Shown here: positions 53,367 to 61,290 of the stretch, piece by piece
Layout of the letters: each line of letters starts with the position of its first letter
Position numbering within the stretch: the first letter of the stretch is position 1
Assembly: GCF_002920535.1 (NCBI RefSeq)
Contig: NZ_PQSS01000013.1
Location: 62,001-126,000, forward strand
DNA from: Streptomyces sp. Ru71
GTDB taxonomy: Bacteria > Actinomycetota > Actinomycetes > Streptomycetales > Streptomycetaceae
Reading direction: 5' to 3'
DNA: 64,000 nucleotides
Translations under genes and position numbers: made by a program
Notes under the pieces: model-generated
Told to the model about the DNA's origin: nothing
The model's input: only the letters and a program-made list of their open reading frames with translations
Database searches by the model: none

Positions 53367-53750
53367 CTAACGAAGGCGCAGGCCCCCCGGCAGTTCTTCT
53401 TCAATGATCTCGACCAGCCAGTCGAAGGCGGTCGGGCCACGTCCAGCGCGGGCTTCCGCCAGCCTGGCGGCCATACGTGCCTTGTTCGTCGGATGACAGC
53501 GGGCGAGCCACCTCTCGAGCTGCCGAGCAGTCTCCGGGTATCCCAGATGCTGGCGGGAGGCTTCGTGATCACGCCACTCGATCACGAAGTCGCCGTCGTC
53601 CGGTGTCCCGAAGCCGCCGCGGAGGCAGTCAGCGAAGGCATCAAGGTTCCGGCCGAAGTATCCGCCGCAGCCGATGCTCTCGCCAGCGACCCGCCAGAAG
53701 TCCTCCAGCGTCTTGACCTTGCTGCCGTCCAACTCGTATCTCACCGTCAC
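53367..53750 (-). CDS. Barstar-family protein carried as cargo
   Basis: 127 residues. The barstar pattern is clear: KTLEDFWRVAGESIGCGGYF, then GRNLDAFADCLRGGFGTPDD (compare Y-x-G-x-NLDALWDCLTG) and FVIEWRDHEASRQHLG, with a C-terminal helix DWLVEIIEEEL. It lies inside the 50194-53850 element, convergent with the recombinase genes and 100 bp from the right end. No RNase gene is adjacent. It may protect the host against a barnase-type toxin from neighbours and so favour retention of the element (inference). This is the second barstar-family gene of the window. Confidence 0.8.
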   Translation of the reverse strand: MTVRYELDGSKVKTLEDFWRVAGESIGCGGYFGRNLDAFADCLRGGFGTPDDGDFVIEWRDHEASRQHLGYPETARQLERWLARCHPTNKARMAARLAEARAGRGPTAFDWLVEIIEEELPGGLRLR

Positions 53751-53850
53751 AGCCCGCAGATTACGTCCGGCCTGGCGGCCTGCCTATCCGTTTTGAACTC
53801 GTGCTGTTCAGGCAGCACCTCGCACGGGTTCGCCGGAACATGTGCGCTTT

Positions 53851-54495
53851 AGCGATCCCAACGTTGGTCGTCAGGATGGTGCTCGATTTCAGATATCGCT
53901 GGTTGATCACCTGGAACAACGCCGAGGCACCGTCCTCGGGCAGTGGGAGGTAGCCCAGTTCATCGATGATCAGGAGCTTGGGGCCGGCGAAGAAGTTCAT
54001 GCAGGTCTTCCAGCGGCCTTCGAGCGCGGCCTTGTGGCACTTGGCCGCCAGTTCCGCGGCGGTGGTGAAGTAGACGCGGTGTCCTGCTTCGACTGCGGCC
54101 CGGCCGAGTGCGACGGACAGCATGGTTTTACCGACTCCAGGCGGACCGACGAACAGGACGTTGGAGGCGTCGTCAAGGAAACGCAACGTCGCCAGGTCGC
54201 GGATGAGCTTCTCGTCGACTCCGGGCTGGGCGGCAAAGTCGAAGTCGTTGAGTGTCCAGGGCTCGGGGAGACAGGCGAATCGCAGCCGAGCGGCAAGCCG
54301 GCGGGCCTCGGTGGCTTCGACCTCGATCTCCAGCAGTCGTTCCAGAGCCGCTGTCAGCGACATCCGTTCAGTGCGGGCCTGGTCCAGGACCCGGTTCAGT
54401 GCTTCGGCTGCGTCGTTGAGTTTGAGGTAGGACAGATGGCTTCGCAGCTGCTGGAAGCGTCGTGCTTCGCTCATCTGCATAGGCGACGTACTCAC
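53851..54495 (-). pseudogene. istB: istB 5' part (IS21 helper ATPase), interrupted
   Basis: ATG at 54495, overlapping the istA stop. The sequence has the IstB N-domain (RFQQLRSHLSYLKLNDAAEA), Walker A (VGPPGVGKTMLSVALGR) and Walker B (LLIIDELGYLPLPEDGASAL), up to STILTTNVGIA. Beyond 53851 the frame enters the inserted element and ends at 53761 after 30 foreign codons. The lost C-terminal part is at 50029-50193. The truncated ATPase lacks the arginine-finger and C-terminal region. Confidence 0.85.
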
Positions 54496-55850
54496 TCCGG
54501 GTTCTCCTCCTTCGGCGGCGGAACACTCCGCAGCCGGTCGGCCACGGCGGCATAGTGGGACAGGTCGATCACGACCCGCTCGGCCGGATCACCGGCCAGG
54601 GATGATCCGCGCAGGCGCTCGGCTTCCGCGATCGCGGCCTCCGACAGCGGCTTGCGGACCTTGCTCTTGCAGGGGGCCCTGTCGGAAAACGACGCCAGCA
54701 CTGCCCGCTCCAAGGCAATGACATGGCCGTCGTCCCGGATGGTCTGACCGGCGCCCCGCGGGGCTCGGCGGTGCTGAGCGATCACTGCCCGGCCGGCGGT
54801 CGCGATCCGCAGGTCGCTCTCGCCGAGGCGGTGCAGCACCTTGACCTGGACTCCGGGCAGGCCCGGCGGGACGGAATAGAAGTTCCCGTCGAACTGCACC
54901 AGGCTCTGAGGGCTGACCGTCCGCTCGACCTCCAGCTCGGCCGGAAAGGGCCGCACCGGGATGTCCAACAACACTTCGGCCTGGGCGAGTTCGCCGACCG
55001 TAGTGGCCACTCCGCTGATGCGACGGCGTCGCTCGTCCATGCGATGTGCAAGTTTGTCGACGCCGGACTGTGCCTGGGCGACGGTCAGTCCGTCAGGAAC
55101 CGTGCGCCACCAGCGTTGCGCGGCAGAGTGGTTGACCTTCTCAACCACTCCCTTGCGGTTGCCACGACGGGGCGGGCAGATGTCCACCCCGGCCCCGTAG
55201 TACTTCGCAACCGCGGCGAACGCGGAGGTCACCTGCCCGCTGGAGGGGTAGCAGACCGTCGCCATACGGTCGAACCGCCAGCGCCGCGCGGTTCCACCGA
55301 GTTTGCGCATGACCTCGTCCAGGGCCTGGACCAGATGCGGAAAGTTCTCGGATTCCGACAGCACCGCCCGCCACCGGCCCGAATGCGCGAGCGCCCCGAC
55401 CAGGAGATGGGCATGCTCACCCACTGCCCACTCTTGCGGCGGGTCCGGCAGTTCCAACCAGTCGAACTGGATCTCCTCTCCTGGCGGATGAGCGATCACC
55501 GCGACGTTCCGGCCGGTCGACGCATGACAGGGCTCGCAGTGCGGTCGGACCTGGTAGCGGCGAAGGGCCCGGGTGAAGGTCGAGTACGCCCCCTGGTAAC
55601 CCAGGGCGGTCACCTCATCGAACAAGGTCGAGGCCCACAGGTGAGGGTCGTCCGCGAGTCTTTGCCGGCAGTACGGCAGAAAGGGGACGAACGCGTCCGG
55701 TGCCCGACGACGCTGATCAGGGACCCGCTCACCGTTCAGATAGGCACGGATCGTCTTGCGGTCCCGGCCCAGGTGCCGTGCGATCGCCGAGATCGTCCAT
55801 CCCTGGCGACGCAGAGCGTGAGCATCCACGTCTTCCTCCCGCGTGAGCAT
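54492..55850 (-). CDS. istA: IS21-family transposase IstA
   Basis: 452 residues from an ATG at 55850. The N-terminal HTH (HALRRQGWTISAIARHLGRD-RKTIRAYLNG) and the DDE domain (EIQFDWLELPDPPQEWAVGE with the first Asp, RRGNRKGVVEKVNHSAAQRW with the Glu region) are intact. The C-terminal beta part (VQFDGNFYSVPPGLPGVQVK) is also present. Its stop overlaps istB by 4 bp (ATGA). IS21 moves by cut-and-paste and needs IstB, which is broken here, so the element is probably frozen. The terminal repeats could not be identified with confidence. The region 55851-56077 shows no gene. Confidence 0.88.
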   Translation of the reverse strand: MLTREEDVDAHALRRQGWTISAIARHLGRDRKTIRAYLNGERVPDQRRRAPDAFVPFLPYCRQRLADDPHLWASTLFDEVTALGYQGAYSTFTRALRRYQVRPHCEPCHASTGRNVAVIAHPPGEEIQFDWLELPDPPQEWAVGEHAHLLVGALAHSGRWRAVLSESENFPHLVQALDEVMRKLGGTARRWRFDRMATVCYPSSGQVTSAFAAVAKYYGAGVDICPPRRGNRKGVVEKVNHSAAQRWWRTVPDGLTVAQAQSGVDKLAHRMDERRRRISGVATTVGELAQAEVLLDIPVRPFPAELEVERTVSPQSLVQFDGNFYSVPPGLPGVQVKVLHRLGESDLRIATAGRAVIAQHRRAPRGAGQTIRDDGHVIALERAVLASFSDRAPCKSKVRKPLSEAAIAEAERLRGSSLAGDPAERVVIDLSHYAAVADRLRSVPPPKEENPE

Positions 55851-56077
55851 TCAGGCCCCCGACCAGGCCGAACTCATGGCTCACGCAGGCTCTCCACGAC
55901 ACTCCCGGGCCAACTCGACACGCCGGAAAAGATCACGCGAAGAGACCGAACAAGGTCACACAAAGGGTGGGGAGATCAACAGAGCAGGTTTGCCCCATGC
56001 CTTAGCGGGGGGTGGGGAAATTCAAATAGCCCCATCAGGAACTGACAACGCAGCCAGCAGCCCTCGGCGAAGCGCGG

Positions 56078-56715
56078 CTATCGGCGTTGCTCCTCAATGA
56101 GCTCGAGGTAGCGGGTGTACTGGGCGTCGGCGATCTGGCGGTTGCGGACGAGGCTTCCTTCTTCCATGCGGTAGGTACGGTCGGGATGGCCCTTGAAAGA
56201 GAGCCAGTTGAAGGACGTGGTGACCCAGAAGTCGTCGTAGACGAGGACCTTGGCGTGGGTGCTCTTGAGGCGGGTGAAGGTGAACTTGTCCTGATGGCGG
56301 GCGGTGAGGTTGTAGCTTGCGGACGGCGGCCGGGTCGGTCTTGGTGTCGTGGTCCTCGTAGCCGTAGGCGATGTCGACCTTCACCCCGCGCGCCAGGCGG
56401 GTTTCCAGCTTGCTGAGGAACGTGGTGGTGATGATCGCGTTCTTGATCCACGGTGAGATGATCAGCAGGCGGCGCCGGGCGTGGGTGAGGGCTTCGTCGA
56501 GGATCTCTGGGTGCTCGAAGACGCCGATGGCGCGGATCTCGTCCGCTTGCGGCTGCGGTTCCGCCGGCGCAGTCGGGGTGGGGCTCTGTGCGCCGAGTTG
56601 GAAGGCAGCCTGCTCGGCGCGGTACTGGGTGACTTCTTGCAGGGGGACCCGGGCCCTTTCCAGGTCGGGTTCCAGGACGGGCCGCTCGGGCGGCGGGGCG
56701 ACGGTTATGCCGAGG
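56078..56715 (-). pseudogene. PLD-like (HKD) phosphodiesterase/nuclease, frameshifted
   Basis: The upstream frame reads IGVFEHPEILDEALTHARRR-LLIISPWI and NAIITTTFLSKLETRLARGV-KVDIAYGYED; after a shift at about 56312 another frame continues FTFTRLKSTHAKVLVYDDFW-VTTSFNWLSFKG and ends ARYLELIEEQRR-like. The second part carries an HKD-type motif (H-x-K-x4-D). The whole resembles PLD-like proteins found in DNA-repair or defence contexts. The 5' end is lost where the Ku fragment begins. One indel breaks it. Confidence 0.65.
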
Positions 56716-56891
56716 GCTTTGGCGCCTCGGTGGAGAAGGCCAAGGCCTCGCGCGGTGAACAAACGGGTCACGCCGACGTGCGCGAGCTGCCCCAACCGAA
56801 GAAGACAGCGAAGAAGCAGCCCGCCAAGAAGACCGCGACGAAGAAGACAACCGCAAAGAAGACCCCGCGCCGCAAACCCCGCAGCGCCTGA
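56715..56891 (+). pseudogene. C-terminal fragment of a Ku protein
   Basis: The last codons read GASVEKAKASRGEQTGHADV-REL, then a Lys/Ala tail KKTAKKQPAKKTATKKTT...RRKPRSA. This is the typical end of streptomycete Ku (non-homologous end joining), with the basic low-complexity tail. Only about 58 codons remain and they lie antisense to the start of the PLD-like remnant. The Ku core is missing. Confidence 0.55.
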
Positions 56892-56986
56892 GCCACGAAT
56901 CGGTCCGCCCCGTTGGCGGGCGTGTCCCGGTCCGGCCTGGGCTCCGGCAGCCGGTCGGGCTGGGCCGCCGGGCCTGTGTGCCGCGC

Positions 56987-57340
56987 TCAGTCCAAGACGC
57001 CCAGCGCGGTGTCGGGGCGGCAGTACACGCACGCCGGGACCTGCTGCCGCAGTGCCTCCACCGCCTGCTCCCGGGTGGTCGGCTGGCACCGGCCGCTCTT
57101 CACGGCCGCCCAGCAGCCACCGGTGTGAACACAGTCGACGTTCTTGCGGTTCAGGCCGTACTGGATCAGCCAGTCCGGCCCGGGCGGCCGCGCCTGCAGC
57201 CCACGCTGACGCTCTTCCTCGCGGCGCTCCTCCTCGGCGATCCACCGGCGGGTCCGTTTCCAGGTCCCGCACCTGCACGCGTTCCAGGAAACAAAGCAGC
57301 GCGAAGCGCGTCAGAACTGGATCGGTCGTACGTTCGATTT
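56987..57340 (-). pseudogene. DUF6233 family gene, frameshifted
   Basis: After an early frame (LERVQVRDLET) one extra base at about 57250 shifts into RRWIAEEERREEERQRGLQA-RPPGPDW, then IQYGLNRKNVDCVHTGGCWA and CVYCRPDTALGVLD-stop. The latter is a full DUF6233 C-terminus with its cysteine pairs. No proper start codon is found upstream. A leader motif lies upstream at 57385-57422. Confidence 0.6.
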
Positions 57341-57384
57341 AGGATGGTGGGTGAGCAGTGCCATTGGGGGCCATGGAGGATGTT

Positions 57385-57422
57385 CTCTGTCAGATGGCCT
57401 TGACCATTTGCCAGGTGATCTT
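57385..57422 (-). promoter_or_regulatory. Leader motif, copy 1 (AAGATCAC.TGGCAAA type)
   Basis: On the minus strand, AAGATCACCTGGCAAATGG then TCAAGGCCATCTGACAGAG. It aligns with 58804-58841 at 30 of 38 positions. It lies 11 bases before a possible ATG (57374) of an 11-codon ORF and upstream of the DUF6233 remnant. It could be a conserved 5' UTR or promoter element. Confidence 0.45.
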
Positions 57423-57489
57423 GGCGGCGTCGAGCTTCTGGCATTTGATCTTGATCGGTGCTCCTGCGGCTACGAGCTGGGGAATCGAC

Positions 57490-58218
57490 TCATTCGGTTT
57501 TGTCGGGTTCGGTGGGGGGCTGGCGACGGCTGTACAGCGGCCAGATAAGGCGCGCGAGCAACATGACGATGGCCGTCGCTGCGATGAATGGGATGAGGAG
57601 AGCTGAGGGAGCCAGCGTGGCCGTGTAGATGAGGTATCCCGTGGTGGCCAGGACAAACAGCGGCCCGGCGATGAGGACGACAGTCCTGCGCATGCGCGAT
57701 CCGAGACTTCCGTCTCCGCGGAAGGCGGCGCTCAATCGCTGGTTATGGCTCTGCTGCTGTTTGTGTTTGGCCATCTGCTGCCCCCCTTCATCTGCTGGCG
57801 GTTGCACCGTTACCACCTGTGCGTTCTCCCGGAACTTCCCGGTGTCCTGTTGTTCCTCTACCTCGACGAGTACGGCCTCGGTGATCAGCCCGACGGGGTG
57901 GTTGTCGGCGTCCACCACGGCGACAAGATCGGCCTTGTGCCGGTCGAAGACCTCGCGGAGCTGCCGGGTGTCGGCATCCGAGGAGACGGCAGGCACTGGG
58001 TGGACGAGTTCAGCGAGCTGTGTGGACCTGTCGTGGGAGCTGGCAGCGATCAGCGCGCTCTGCCAGGTCAGCCCGCCGCTGACCTCCATAGCGGTTCCGA
58101 CGAGCGCGGCACCTGCTGGACCATGCGCGAGGACGTTAGCAGCATCGGCCAGTGTCAGCTCCGGGCTCAGCAGCGATTCAACGTCGACGACGTACATGAT
58201 CTGTTCCGCGCGCTTCAT
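57490..58218 (-). CDS. CBS-domain protein with two C-terminal transmembrane helices
   Basis: 242 residues. The N-terminal 130 residues form a CBS pair: LLSPELTLADAANVLAHGPA, then VHPVPAVSSDADTRQLREVF and DLVAVVDADNHPVGLITEAV. These domains bind adenosine nucleotides and gate attached modules. Two hydrophobic helices follow (VVLIAGPLFVLATTGYLIYT and LLIPFIAATAIVMLLARLIW). It is divergent from the small membrane protein at 58306, with an 87-bp promoter region between. Its substrate or partner is not evident. Confidence 0.75.
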   Translation of the reverse strand: MKRAEQIMYVVDVESLLSPELTLADAANVLAHGPAGAALVGTAMEVSGGLTWQSALIAASSHDRSTQLAELVHPVPAVSSDADTRQLREVFDRHKADLVAVVDADNHPVGLITEAVLVEVEEQQDTGKFRENAQVVTVQPPADEGGQQMAKHKQQQSHNQRLSAAFRGDGSLGSRMRRTVVLIAGPLFVLATTGYLIYTATLAPSALLIPFIAATAIVMLLARLIWPLYSRRQPPTEPDKTE

Positions 58219-58305
58219 GTCGGTCCTTCGTGCAGCAGTGGCTTCGGTCCTCCGTTGGCGGTAACTAGTCCGGTTACATGACCAACGTGTCGATAATGTC
58301 TATGT

Positions 58306-58692
58306 ATGCCCAGTTTCGTCGATGCGGTTGTCGTGACGGTAGCGTGCGGCCTCGGCACCTTGGTCGGCAAGGCGCTGAGCCGTCCGAGTGGCCGCAGCAT
58401 GGAAGATCTGGCTTGGGGGATCGACCTGGCCGTGGCTGCGATCGCCATCCAGGTATCGATCCTCGCGAACCCCCCTCCGGGTCCGAGCGAGCCCAGGGTC
58501 TGGTGCCTGGCAGGTCTCTTCGTAGCCCTGATCCTCTTTATGTTCTTCATGCGGGAATGGGGCTGCGTCGGGATGACGGACCGGCTGAAGCAGAGCGCGA
58601 TTCGGTGCAGCTGCACCTTCGGGATTGCGAGTCTGAACATTTGCTTCTTGGTGAACACCGAGACGTTCATCAATCTTGTCACCGGAAAGTGA
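58306..58692 (+). CDS. Small membrane protein (128 aa)
   Basis: ATG at 58306. It has about three hydrophobic segments (DAVVVTVACGLGTLVGKAL, LAVAAIAIQVSILA, WCLAGLFVALILFMFFMREW) and a late cysteine-containing helix (CSCTFGIASLNICFLV). No known motif. Divergent transcription with the CBS-membrane gene suggests shared regulation. Function unknown. Confidence 0.6.
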   Translation: MPSFVDAVVVTVACGLGTLVGKALSRPSGRSMEDLAWGIDLAVAAIAIQVSILANPPPGPSEPRVWCLAGLFVALILFMFFMREWGCVGMTDRLKQSAIRCSCTFGIASLNICFLVNTETFINLVTGK

Positions 58693-58803
58693 CTTGCGAT
58701 GCATCTGCTCCCCTCACCCTCTTACCGACTGTCAGCTACCAGGCCGTCACCCTGTGTTGTTATGGTGACCTGCGATTTCACTCCTGGCCCCGAGTCGGCA
58801 GTC

Positions 58804-58841
58804 AAGATCACTTGGCAAACGGTCAAGATCGATTGTCAGAG
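58804..58841 (+). promoter_or_regulatory. Leader motif, copy 2
   Basis: AAGATCACTTGGCAAACGG then TCAAGATCGATTGTCAGAG, ending 17 bases before the GTG of the small gene at 58858. It is the inverted partner of 57385-57422 and also contains a GTCAAGATC direct repeat. Confidence 0.45.
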
Positions 58842-58857
58842 GGCAGAGGAGCAGCCA

Positions 58858-59106
58858 GTGGACGGCCCCGCGATCACCCACGCCCTCGGCCTCAACCCCG
58901 CCGACCTTGAGCCGGCGCCGCCACCCGACGGTGGGCGGCTCCCACCCGACTGGGCGGACAGGCTGCGCCGGGGACTGCTCTGCATCGCCTGCGCCACGCC
59001 TGCCTCCTACACGACCGTCCGCGCGTTTCCCGGCCTCGGGTACCGCTGGATCGACGTCTGCGGCCCACACCTGCGCATCGCCGTGGGACGAGGCGGCTGT
59101 GACTGA
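58858..59106 (+). CDS. Small hypothetical protein with a CxxC motif (82 aa)
   Basis: GTG at 58858 with GAGGAGC upstream. The sequence is NPADLEPAPPPDGGRLPPDW, RRGLLCIACATPASYTTVRA, then RWIDVCGPHLRIAVGRGGCD. The Cys of LLCIAC and the VCGPH pair could hold a metal ion. The TGA overlaps the GTG of the next short ORF by 8 bp. Small proteins of this type are common in Streptomyces accessory operons; the function is unknown. Confidence 0.6.
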   Translation: MDGPAITHALGLNPADLEPAPPPDGGRLPPDWADRLRRGLLCIACATPASYTTVRAFPGLGYRWIDVCGPHLRIAVGRGGCD

Positions 59107-59296
59107 CGCCGGCCGCTACCACCTCCTTCTGGAGGCCGGCGGGCGGCCCGTGCTGCACGGCTAGTGGAACAGCCTGTCGGTGGCACGCGGCAAGTTCACG
59201 CAACTCGTGGGCGAACAAGGCCGCCCAGGTGTCCGCATTACCCTCACCGACGAAGAGACCGGCACCCGGTTGACGACCTGGCCACAGTCTCCCTAG
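59099..59296 (+). pseudogene. Short gene with an in-frame TAG (66 codons)
   Basis: GTG at 59099, overlapping the previous stop. The frame is TDAGRYHLLLEAGGRPVLHG, TAG at 59162-59164, then WNSLSVARGKFTQLVGEQGR and ITLTDEETGTRLTTWPQSP-stop. Both halves have natural composition and no indel separates them. It was probably one protein of 64 residues with a sense codon (for example Trp) at the amber position. Confidence 0.5.
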
Positions 59297-59317
59297 CGCT
59301 CTGCCATGCTGGGGATC

Positions 59318-59455
59318 ATGGCCCATCGCCCGTACCCATTGCGCGAGCGCGCCCGCCGACAGATCGACCGCCACTAGGGCAAGATCGACCGATGGTCCGC
59401 AGCCCCGCCCCGGCAGCCGCAGACCGCCGACAACAGCGCGAGTGATCCGCTCTAG
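59318..59455 (+). pseudogene. Second short gene with an in-frame TAG
   Basis: ATG at 59318 gives MAHRPYPLRERARRQIDRH, a typical start of small Streptomyces proteins, then TAG at 59375-59377, then GKIDRWSAAPPRQPQTADNS in the same frame to a TAG at 59453. It follows the amber-interrupted ORF at 59099 by 22 bp. It is a probable remnant. Confidence 0.4.
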
Positions 59456-59968
59456 GTGGGCGAGTACCGGATCTCCACCCGCTGACCGCAGCCAGTTCCT
59501 GCTCGGCTACGGATGCCGCGCGTCTCTCTTTCGCCTGTGGCGTACAACGGCCTCCGCGGAAAGAAGCCGCGCACCACGTGTGCTGGGCATCCGCCGCCAG
59601 CACACGGTTGCAGCGTTACTCCTCGTGCGCTTTTTGCCCTGTGGGTCCGCTGTGACCTCAAGCTTGCCTACGGCAGGCCGCCTCACACCCCTAGACCGGC
59701 ATTTCCGGGACGCCCGTTCCGCCACTGTCCACGCCCACATGCCGGCTCGGGCCATAGTCGACAAGACGCTATCCCGTGACAGCGGTCCTTGCGCGGCATA
59801 TCCCGGTGAGACTCCCGCGTGGGGCGTTGCGGGTGCGCCGCTTTGCCGGGTTGGACGGGGAGGGGTGTTGCGGGCACTCCTGAAGTGTCTGTCTGTCTGA
59901 CAGTATGTTCCTAGTGGTGCGATGTGCAGACGCCGTTCTGCCTCGCTCTCGGAAGGTGGGAGGCCGCC
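59456..59968. other. 513-bp stretch without a supported gene
   Basis: No frame here has convincing protein character on either strand. The last 150 bp are the likely promoter region of the PucR-like gene; TGTCTGTCTGTCTGACAG near 59887-59904 is a short repeat with dyad character that could be a site for that regulator. Confidence 0.4.
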
Positions 59969-61147
59969 GTGTTGCAGGAGTTGCAGGACGTCATCAACGA
60001 CATCTCTGCCGAGGTCGGCGTACCGACGTCGCTCACGGACACCCGGTTGAACTCCATCGTTTTCGGACCCCACGAGGACACCGGAATCGACTCGGTGCGC
60101 CGGCAGGCGCTGCTGCTGCGGTCGACTCCTGAGTGGGTGCGTGAGTGGTTCGGGCGCTACGGCATCGACAAGGCGGTCGGCCCGGTGCGCATCCCTGCCG
60201 ACCCAGAGCGCGGGTTGGCCAGCCGCGTAGTGGTCCCCGCCCGCTATGCTTCGACCACCTGTGGGTATATCTGCCTCCTCGACGTCCATCACGAGCTGGA
60301 CGAGACACGTCTGAGCACCGTCGTCGATGCCGCGCAGGAGCTGGGGCGCGTGCTGTATCTGGACCAGCAGGCCCGGTACAGCGACGCCGACCTGTTGGCC
60401 GATCTTGTGCGGGGGTCGGCGGCGGTTCGGGGCAAGGCTGCAGCTCGCCTCAGCGAGCAGGGGCGCTTCCCCGTCGGCTGGCCGATCACCGTCCTGTTCC
60501 TGCGACCCCTGGGTGGAGCGACATCGGGTATGGACGCTCTCGAGCACTGGCTGTGGCGTGACCACGGTGCCCTGCCCAGGGGTGCCCTTCGCTGTCTCGA
60601 CCCGGAAGGCGCCGTGATCCTGGCACCCGTGCCGCCGACCGCGGTGCCCGCGCACGCACAGCGCATCGTCGATCATCTGCTCGCCGGTAATCACGACCTT
60701 CCCGAGCTCATCGTCGGAATCGGTGACGCCCAGTCCGACCTGCATGACGCCCACCTGTCGTACGAGCACGCCCACCTGGCGGCGCGGGCGGCGATGGTCT
60801 GGCCGGAGACGGGGCCGGTGTGCTCCTGGGACCGGCTTGGCGCACTACGCGTTCTGATCGGTACGCCCGGGCATGTGCTGCGGTACCTGATGGACCCTCG
60901 GGTGGCTTTGCTCATAGAGGGGCAGCCCTCCCACGCGGGTCTCATCGACACCCTCGAGACCTATCTCGACTCCGGCTGCGACAACCAGGCCACCGCGGCG
61001 CGTCTGCATGTGCACAGGGGCACGGTGTACTACCGCCTGGAGAAGGCGGCCGCTTTGTGCGGAATGGATTTGAGTGATGGTCTGGACCGGCTCGCCCTGC
61101 ACCTGGGGATCAAGTTGCTGCGGTTGCTCGAGTCGAAGGCCGACTGA
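59969..61147 (+). CDS. PucR/CdaR-type transcriptional regulator
   Basis: The GTG at 59969 is chosen because GGGAGG lies just upstream and the family N-terminus begins here (LQELQDVINDISAEVGVPTS); 392 residues. The N-terminal part is a GAF-like sensor (VVVPARYASTTCGYICLLDV). The C-terminal PucR helix-turn-helix is clear: LIDTLETYLDSGCDNQATAA, RLHVHRGTVYYRLEKAAALC. These regulators control use of purines, amides, diacids and similar compounds. The gene lies 143 bp upstream of the amidohydrolase on the same strand, its likely target. Confidence 0.85.
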   Translation: MLQELQDVINDISAEVGVPTSLTDTRLNSIVFGPHEDTGIDSVRRQALLLRSTPEWVREWFGRYGIDKAVGPVRIPADPERGLASRVVVPARYASTTCGYICLLDVHHELDETRLSTVVDAAQELGRVLYLDQQARYSDADLLADLVRGSAAVRGKAAARLSEQGRFPVGWPITVLFLRPLGGATSGMDALEHWLWRDHGALPRGALRCLDPEGAVILAPVPPTAVPAHAQRIVDHLLAGNHDLPELIVGIGDAQSDLHDAHLSYEHAHLAARAAMVWPETGPVCSWDRLGALRVLIGTPGHVLRYLMDPRVALLIEGQPSHAGLIDTLETYLDSGCDNQATAARLHVHRGTVYYRLEKAAALCGMDLSDGLDRLALHLGIKLLRLLESKAD

Positions 61148-61290
61148 GCCGCCGACCAGGCGGCCACCCGGCCTCTGAACGATTGCCGTACGGCGGGGGG
61201 CGTTCTTCGCAACGGTTGTCCATGGTTCGGCTCGTTGGCGGTTTCTAGCGTGAGCAGCAGCCTGCTGGCACACCCGCGAAGGAGCCCGAC

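Larger units (their letters stand above)
50194..53850 (+). mobile_element. 3657-bp integrative element with a recombinase trio and barstar cargo, inserted in istB
   Basis: The boundaries are deduced from the split istB frame: left flank ...GGCCCAGTC, right flank AGCGATCCC..., which join to one codon-perfect gene. There is no target duplication of more than a base or two. Near the ends lies an inverted repeat, GCACTTGTTCC (50205-50215) and GGAACATGTGC (53835-53845), 10 of 11 matching; CACGGGTT occurs in direct orientation at both ends. Contents: tyrosine recombinase (50333), HTH protein (51400), zinc-ribbon recombinase-like protein (51730) and a convergent barstar gene (53367). The trio and clean insertion recall Tn554-type elements. 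Confidence 0.8.

Noticed and set aside
50194..53850. Target-site duplication at the recombinase element
   Set aside because: The rejoined istB needs no duplicated bases, and I found no flanking repeat longer than one or two bases.
49260..55990. Terminal inverted repeats of the IS21-type element
   Set aside because: I compared both outer regions by eye and found only weak similarity around GTGATC and GGTC, so I did not mark ends.
54723..56045. 440-codon plus-strand frame opposite istA
   Set aside because: It is a shadow of istA; the istA frame has full family motifs and an istB overlap.
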